DNA from: an uncultured Alteromonadaceae bacterium
GTDB taxonomy: Bacteria > Pseudomonadota > Gammaproteobacteria > Enterobacterales > Alteromonadaceae
Assembly (NCBI GenBank): GCA_950073835.1
Contig: CATMRP010000005.1
Span: forward strand, 1 to 64,000
Length of the DNA stretch: 64,000 nucleotides
Direction: 5' to 3'
Every line of letters starts with the position of its first letter. The stretch's first letter is position 1. The translations under genes and the position numbers were made by a program. Under the pieces are notes generated by a model that was not told the DNA's origin, searched no databases, and worked only from the letters and a program-made list of their open reading frames with translations. This document shows, in pieces, positions 59,165-64,000 of the stretch.

Positions 59165-62100
59165 ATGTTTAACAAGACGGTTTTGTTGCTACTGCTGACG
59201 ATCTTTACTCTTCGAGCACCTGCCTCCGAAATTAACACTTATGACCTCAATCACTACTTCGAACGTGATTTTCATATCAATGCTGTTCAACAAATAGAGC
59301 GTTTTCCAGTCGAAAATATCCGATTTGGGGATGTTCACTGGACTGGTAACCAGCCAGCCTCTCTATTTATGGTGGTAACCGTAAAGGAAAACGCTAGACA
59401 ACGGAGTTGTCGATTTCATCTAGAAATGGAATCGAATAATAAAGAGGCTTATCAATTCGTTTTTAAACCTAAGCTATCCATGCAAAAAGATAAGAAAGGG
59501 GCGTATAAAAAACCTAAAGCTGCAAAGTTTTGTGAAGCCAATCTCAAACTCAGCAGGGTTCATTTACACCCATTTCATAAAAAAATAATGGGCGCTGAGT
59601 TAGGGCTTGATAGTGATGCCACATACAAAGCTGTTTTACAGTACGGCAGCAATGTACCGCAGCATATTTTTTCAAACGCGGCTTACGCGTCTGTGGCTGA
59701 CTACTTTGGTGTGAAAATTCTGCAAGCGTCAGCGTTTAGTCGGCAACGATCAAGCCGCGTTGCTATTTGGTATTCGAAGCACCGTTTTAGTAGTGCTGAG
59801 CCGGCGCCAATTGAGTCGATTACTCCTAAAGTAACTGGAGCGGTTACCGCCATCGACGGTAAATACACCGGTGAGTTAATTTTAGGGCAAGCTCGACATA
59901 GTTGCAGTGTGAATCTATCGTCACCAGAGTTTGAGGATGAAGGGCATTCTGCCAACTTTACTGGCTTTGTGAAGGGGCCTGAACCAAATTGTGAAGAACT
60001 GATGGCTCAGATATCTGCAATTCAGGTTTTTGCTATTAGCAACAATCAACTTGGCATTGAGGTAAGGTTCAAGGATAAGACATGGTTTCGAGAATCATTT
60101 GAGCACCTTAGAGGAAATCAACTCGATATATCAAATATTGCATTTACCAAAGCCTACACCGAGCTATTTACTCCCCCAACAGAGCCAGACATTGAGAAAC
60201 AAGCAGCTAAAACACCTGCTACTAAACACAAAGAACCGAAAGCTCCCAAGGCTACAACAAAACCTAGAGAGCCTATAGCTCAAGATAAGGGGCGGTATCA
60301 AGATAAAGCTCAGGCAGTAGTGAAAAAACACGATGAAAGTAAAGCGACACCGGTTAATAAAGTTGTCAATCCACCTCCGTTCGAGATTGATACCCGAAAA
60401 ACACCCATGCCAAAAAATCCAAGTCTTAAGCACTTCGTTGGTACATGGGTGGGGGATATGAATAGGCCCTATGGCGATCCCATTTATGCTGAGCTAGCGT
60501 TATGGATCACTAAAGAGCCCGATGTGTATTCACTGGATCATCAACAGAATTTCTTACTCGGTTTATTGCGTATCCCACAGACAAACTGTTACCTCATTCT
60601 AGACAGTTCCCCGAATCGAACAGACCATTTTATACCCATATATGGGCGAAAGGCTGACGTAGATAGCAATAGCTCTACTTGGCAAAAGAACGCAAAACTA
60701 TTTCTGGGTAGCTGGGTTGATGTGCGTATGCATTTTAACAGCAAATGGCCCGCTAATGACTGTTGGCCTTCCAGTAATGCCTCAGGAGTAGCCATTGACT
60801 CTATGGTGCTAAGTTCTGGAAGTAGTATTGAACTTCATTTCTCAGACATGCTGGCGCGGATAAAGCCGCGTACTACAACATTTTATCGTACAAAGGCTTC
60901 TTCAGAATTAAATGCGCAACTGGCTCGATTAAATTCGGACTTTAGCAATACATACACCGAGGCTCCAAAATCTTCACCAAATAAACAACAATTAGCATTG
61001 ATTAATGCAACCTCCCCTACGGAAGAACAAATTCAGGAGGTCTCGTTGGATTGTGCCAATGATTGGCGACCATTTGCCATTACCCTTGCTGAGCAAGGTG
61101 TCTTTGGCATCATGGGGGTTAAAAATGATGATAGATCGTGGATTGCGTTAGGCTGGCAGGACAAAAGCAAGAATGACTTCACTCGACTTCAATGGACAAG
61201 GCATAACGTAATTGGGGACGGTAGCGTTGATTGGAATGGATTGCAATACGGCCCTGGCATAGGTGTTTCTTCCACACGACACTGTGTTAGAAAAGAGATT
61301 GTCACGGCGTTTACGGATTACTTAGCGAATAATGCATTGGCATTGACCGAACTGCCAGAAGCGACGGATCTTCATATATTAAATACTCTTAACGAGATCT
61401 ATTTGGTTGATGAAAGTGGTGTCGACAAAGTGACAGCGAGTTCGGGCAAGGCCTATCGTGAATTTGGTACTACCTCCATATTTAGACCTGGTGACCAAAC
61501 ATGGCATATTGAATTTTCAGAGCCAGTCCAACGAATATTCCTGTCAGCCTCTGTGAAAAACTCTTGGGATGGCGAAATTATTAGAGACACTTTAGGCCCC
61601 TATTTGTCGAGAAATTTACAATATGAAGAGGCACTTTCAACGAAGTACGGTACAGATGTATGGAAGCTGGGCCAAATTATTGATAAATCAGAATATTGTA
61701 CGTATTGGCATAACGATCATAAACCGAAGAATTGTCGAAAGGATTTTGTATCTGACAAGGAAGATTCGAATCCCACACATTATGTCACTTTTAATAAAGA
61801 TGTCTCAATTGAGTTGTTTAAGCAGTTATCACCCAATGCAGCGATGATCGAAAAGCGGCCAGAGACGGATCGGTTCGACAGTTGCGAGTCGTCGCCATTT
61901 TGCGAATTACCTTTCGGGGGATATTTCAATGCGATCTATCGTGGTGATCTTTTAAGTACGCAGTTTTACGATGCGCAAATTATAGATCTTTTGCTTCAGA
62001 AGATTGGTCTCAATATTCGCGATTCCACTTGTAGCTTTGCTGGTGGTAATGGGTGCGCAGCCAAAATGGAAGAAGGGGGGAATATCCTCAATGCATTATT

Positions 62101-62533
62101 TAAAAACGTGAACAAAGCCACACAAATGCGGTTTCTCTATAATCTGGCTAAAAATTATATGTATTATTACAAGGAATATCCTTCACAGTGCTTTTCTGCT
62201 AATAGTGTTCAGATGACTGCAACGGGTGTTATCGAAGGTGTAAAAGTTGACGATATGATGGGGGATACTGTTTTTGAAACGTCTGACTACGAGGTATCAA
62301 CAACGTACCGCATTAACCCTGAGTTTAAGCGTATTCTAGAGAACGAAGCTTCTGCCCATGGACCTCTTTACGAGCTTATTAACAAACAAATGCCTTATGT
62401 AACAGCAATAAAAGAGCTACAGCAGTATGGGTGCAACAGTAAAGAAGTTAAGCAGTTTGAACGCAATCTGCGCGACATGTACTGGAAGATGAAAAACGCT
62501 CCAAAGCCCTATTGGGTTAGGAACAGTTACTGA
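59165..62533 (+). CDS. Large exported orphan protein (1122 aa), no family recognised
   Basis: Signal peptide MFNKTVLLLLLTIFTLRAPAS; long intact ORF; Lys/Pro/Ala-rich linker around residues 340-400. Confidence 0.8.
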   Translation: MFNKTVLLLLLTIFTLRAPASEINTYDLNHYFERDFHINAVQQIERFPVENIRFGDVHWTGNQPASLFMVVTVKENARQRSCRFHLEMESNNKEAYQFVFKPKLSMQKDKKGAYKKPKAAKFCEANLKLSRVHLHPFHKKIMGAELGLDSDATYKAVLQYGSNVPQHIFSNAAYASVADYFGVKILQASAFSRQRSSRVAIWYSKHRFSSAEPAPIESITPKVTGAVTAIDGKYTGELILGQARHSCSVNLSSPEFEDEGHSANFTGFVKGPEPNCEELMAQISAIQVFAISNNQLGIEVRFKDKTWFRESFEHLRGNQLDISNIAFTKAYTELFTPPTEPDIEKQAAKTPATKHKEPKAPKATTKPREPIAQDKGRYQDKAQAVVKKHDESKATPVNKVVNPPPFEIDTRKTPMPKNPSLKHFVGTWVGDMNRPYGDPIYAELALWITKEPDVYSLDHQQNFLLGLLRIPQTNCYLILDSSPNRTDHFIPIYGRKADVDSNSSTWQKNAKLFLGSWVDVRMHFNSKWPANDCWPSSNASGVAIDSMVLSSGSSIELHFSDMLARIKPRTTTFYRTKASSELNAQLARLNSDFSNTYTEAPKSSPNKQQLALINATSPTEEQIQEVSLDCANDWRPFAITLAEQGVFGIMGVKNDDRSWIALGWQDKSKNDFTRLQWTRHNVIGDGSVDWNGLQYGPGIGVSSTRHCVRKEIVTAFTDYLANNALALTELPEATDLHILNTLNEIYLVDESGVDKVTASSGKAYREFGTTSIFRPGDQTWHIEFSEPVQRIFLSASVKNSWDGEIIRDTLGPYLSRNLQYEEALSTKYGTDVWKLGQIIDKSEYCTYWHNDHKPKNCRKDFVSDKEDSNPTHYVTFNKDVSIELFKQLSPNAAMIEKRPETDRFDSCESSPFCELPFGGYFNAIYRGDLLSTQFYDAQIIDLLLQKIGLNIRDSTCSFAGGNGCAAKMEEGGNILNALFKNVNKATQMRFLYNLAKNYMYYYKEYPSQCFSANSVQMTATGVIEGVKVDDMMGDTVFETSDYEVSTTYRINPEFKRILENEASAHGPLYELINKQMPYVTAIKELQQYGCNSKEVKQFERNLRDMYWKMKNAPKPYWVRNSY

Positions 62534-62591
62534 GGTGATTTGTAACCCCGGAGCGGAATTTACTCGAAAGCGGCGTTGTATTTGACGTGTT

Positions 62592-62613
62592 TCTCTTTTT
62601 TTAAAAAAAGAGA
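62592..62613. terminator. Perfect AT-rich palindrome downstream of orphan gene, possible terminator
   Basis: TCTCTTTTTTTAAAAAAAGAGA. Confidence 0.4.
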
Positions 62614-62775
62614 GAGCTTTGTGCAAAATAGAGATAGCTAAAGTGGCGCCTGGTTAGATACTGAGTCACGACATTATATTACGAGCGAATTATAGCGGGT
62701 AAAGCCGAATAAACCCGCTGCATAAAGCCTGTTAACAAATACTAATAGTGAATTGGGAAGTGGTTAATTTTAAAA

Positions 62776-63092
62776 GTTGATCTCTGCCGCAATAACCGTT
62801 ATTTCAACTAATGATGCTTCACGTGCCATGTTGGATGATACACAAGCTCTGGCTGGGGCGAAACCTTCGGGAATTCACTTATCCCATACATCGTTCATCT
62901 TGGCGAAATCATCCATGGTTTTAAGGTAAGTCGTTGCCGAAAGAATATGTTGGCGGTCGCTTCCTGCTTGTTCAAGCAGCGCGTCAACTTATCTAACATG
63001 GTTTGGGTTTGATGAGTAATATCCTGCGTAGAATCGGCATACACTTGACCACATAAATAAATGGTACCGTTGTGTTTAACTATGCGGCTCAT
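62776..63092 (-). pseudogene. RidA/YjgF family pseudogene (frameshift + in-frame stop)
   Basis: [36 protein letters not shown] | frameshift | [70 protein letters not shown]. Confidence 0.85.
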
Positions 63093-63174
63093 ACGCTGTT
63101 TGGCTTCAATAAGCTAAAAATTCATGAAGGACATACTTAAATAACCAGTTTTTTGATGCACACCCAGAAGTGTT

Positions 63175-63231
63175 TGGTACCAGAGGCCGGACTTGAACCG
63201 GCACAGTGTCACCAGCGGCGGATTTTGAAAA
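63175..63231 (-). pseudogene. tRNA-Leu(CAA)-like 3' half (site B): anticodon loop to CCA
   Basis: Minus strand TTTTCAAAATCCGCCGCTGGTGACACTGTGCCGGTTCAAGTCCGGCCTCTGGTACCA contains an intact T-arm (GCCGG TTCAAGT CCGGC) and CCA, but no matching 5' half. Confidence 0.65.
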
Positions 63232-63262
63232 CTTAGTGCTTAGAATAAATATTTTAAATCAA

Positions 63263-63532
63263 CTAGGGGCTGTTGATCTTTGCTGTACACTTTTGCAGCA
63301 GTCTGTGTATCATTTAGACAAGGCGACTGTTTGCAGGTCTAGTGGGCTAAATCAAAAACAGTCAACACAGTATAAATGATACACAGGCGCTGCCCGAAGG
63401 GGTCGTCATGAAAGCATTTTACTCATTGTCACAGCCCTTTGACGTAGAACAACTATGCCTTCAGGACTGCTCCGCGATTAAAATGCTTTCATATAGACCA
63501 AAAATCGTACAGCAAAGATCAACAGCCCCTAG
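63263..63532. mobile_element. MITE-like non-autonomous element, ~270 bp, with perfect 26-bp terminal inverted repeats
   Basis: CTAGGGGCTGTTGATCTTTGCTGTAC (63263-63288) / GTACAGCAAAGATCAACAGCCCCTAG (63507-63532); CTAG at both edges; two internal inverted-repeat modules; no transposase ORF. Confidence 0.88.
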
Positions 63533-63590
63533 ATGAAGCTGCAAGAAGTAACTTTGCAAATTCTTTGCATGCAAGTCCTATGAAGTTAAG

Positions 63591-63998
63591 CTACAAGTAA
63601 TGGGTAAACTGAGAACGAAGTAACTTCATCAAATTCGGCCTCCTACAGTTTTCATTGGCGATACCCCTAACTAATTTCTCAAAAGACTGGTTCACTTGTT
63701 GTTCGTCGGGGAGTCGGTCATCAATTTTTTTGAGTACGCTTACCGCTTCTTGGTAATTCTTGCTTTCGGCGTGCCGCAAAATAATTGATAGTGCTCTTGT
63801 GCAGTAGTTAATGGCTTTGTCCGGAAAGTGAGGGGCAAGACAAACAGCCGCCTCTTTTAAAACATGTTCTCCCGCTTTATTTTTGTCTAGCCAATCAACA
63901 GCCTTATCAAATTGATTGTCAGATAGATAGAAGTCAACAATATCTGTATTGGGTGGCCGAAGCCAGTTAGGTTCTTCTTTTTTGCTCACTTGAAGCAA
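63591..63998 (-). CDS. Hypothetical helical-repeat protein, probably the C-terminal part of a gene running past the window
   Basis: DFYLSDNQFDKAVDWLDKNKAGEHVLKEAAVCLAPHFPDKAINYCTRALSIIL...RRPNLMKLLRSQF; resembles C-termini of SWIM-Zn-finger/DUF6880-type proteins. Confidence 0.4.
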   Translation of the reverse strand: MLQVSKKEEPNWLRPPNTDIVDFYLSDNQFDKAVDWLDKNKAGEHVLKEAAVCLAPHFPDKAINYCTRALSIILRHAESKNYQEAVSVLKKIDDRLPDEQQVNQSFEKLVRGIANENCRRPNLMKLLRSQFTHYL

Positions 63999-64000
63999 TT

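Noticed and set aside
62639-62660. Third tRNA-like scar (TAAAGTGGCGCCTGGTTAG)
   Set aside because: Only ~13 bp similar to site A and lacks the T-arm or anticodon-loop segment.
58741-63600. CRISPR or tandem repeat array in the accessory end
   Set aside because: Repeats found are tRNA-like scars and MITE inverted repeats, not regularly spaced direct repeats.

Overview
64 kb chromosomal window from a gammaproteobacterium, most likely Alteromonadaceae-like judging by gene content. Coding density is high; I found no rRNA, complete tRNA or CRISPR. Left part: an acyltransferase/MBOAT/SGNH-like acylation trio, a PEP-CTERM-like trypsin-family protease and a PrsT-like TPR lipoprotein, then housekeeping genes (MscS, CreA, luxS, MFS transporters, GH13 glucosidase, cyclophilin with a GlyGly-CTERM-like tail, RbgA/YlqF GTPase, TrmH-like and RlmE methyltransferases, FdxA). 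Middle part (25-50 kb): iron-acquisition block with two TonB-dependent receptors, Fur-box-like sites, a DUF3450/ExbB/ExbB/ExbD/TonB/TPR energising system and DUF3649-PepSY-DUF3325-like proteins. These are followed almost without gaps by an unusual cluster: exported PEP/pyruvate-binding dikinase-like protein, lamin-tail-like protein, VTC-domain protein, DUF4956-like membrane protein, exported carbohydrate-binding-like protein and esterase lipoprotein. This is the best candidate for an undescribed system. Right part (52-58.7 kb): redox/electrophile-stress genes (AKR, MFS+LysR, GST, cupin, MdaB-like, HxlR). The last 5 kb look like accessory DNA: a 1122-aa exported orphan bracketed by two degenerate tRNA-Leu(CAA)-like 3' halves, a ridA pseudogene, and a ~270 bp MITE-like element with perfect 26-bp terminal inverted repeats. 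All assignments come from reading the translations; no database search was run.
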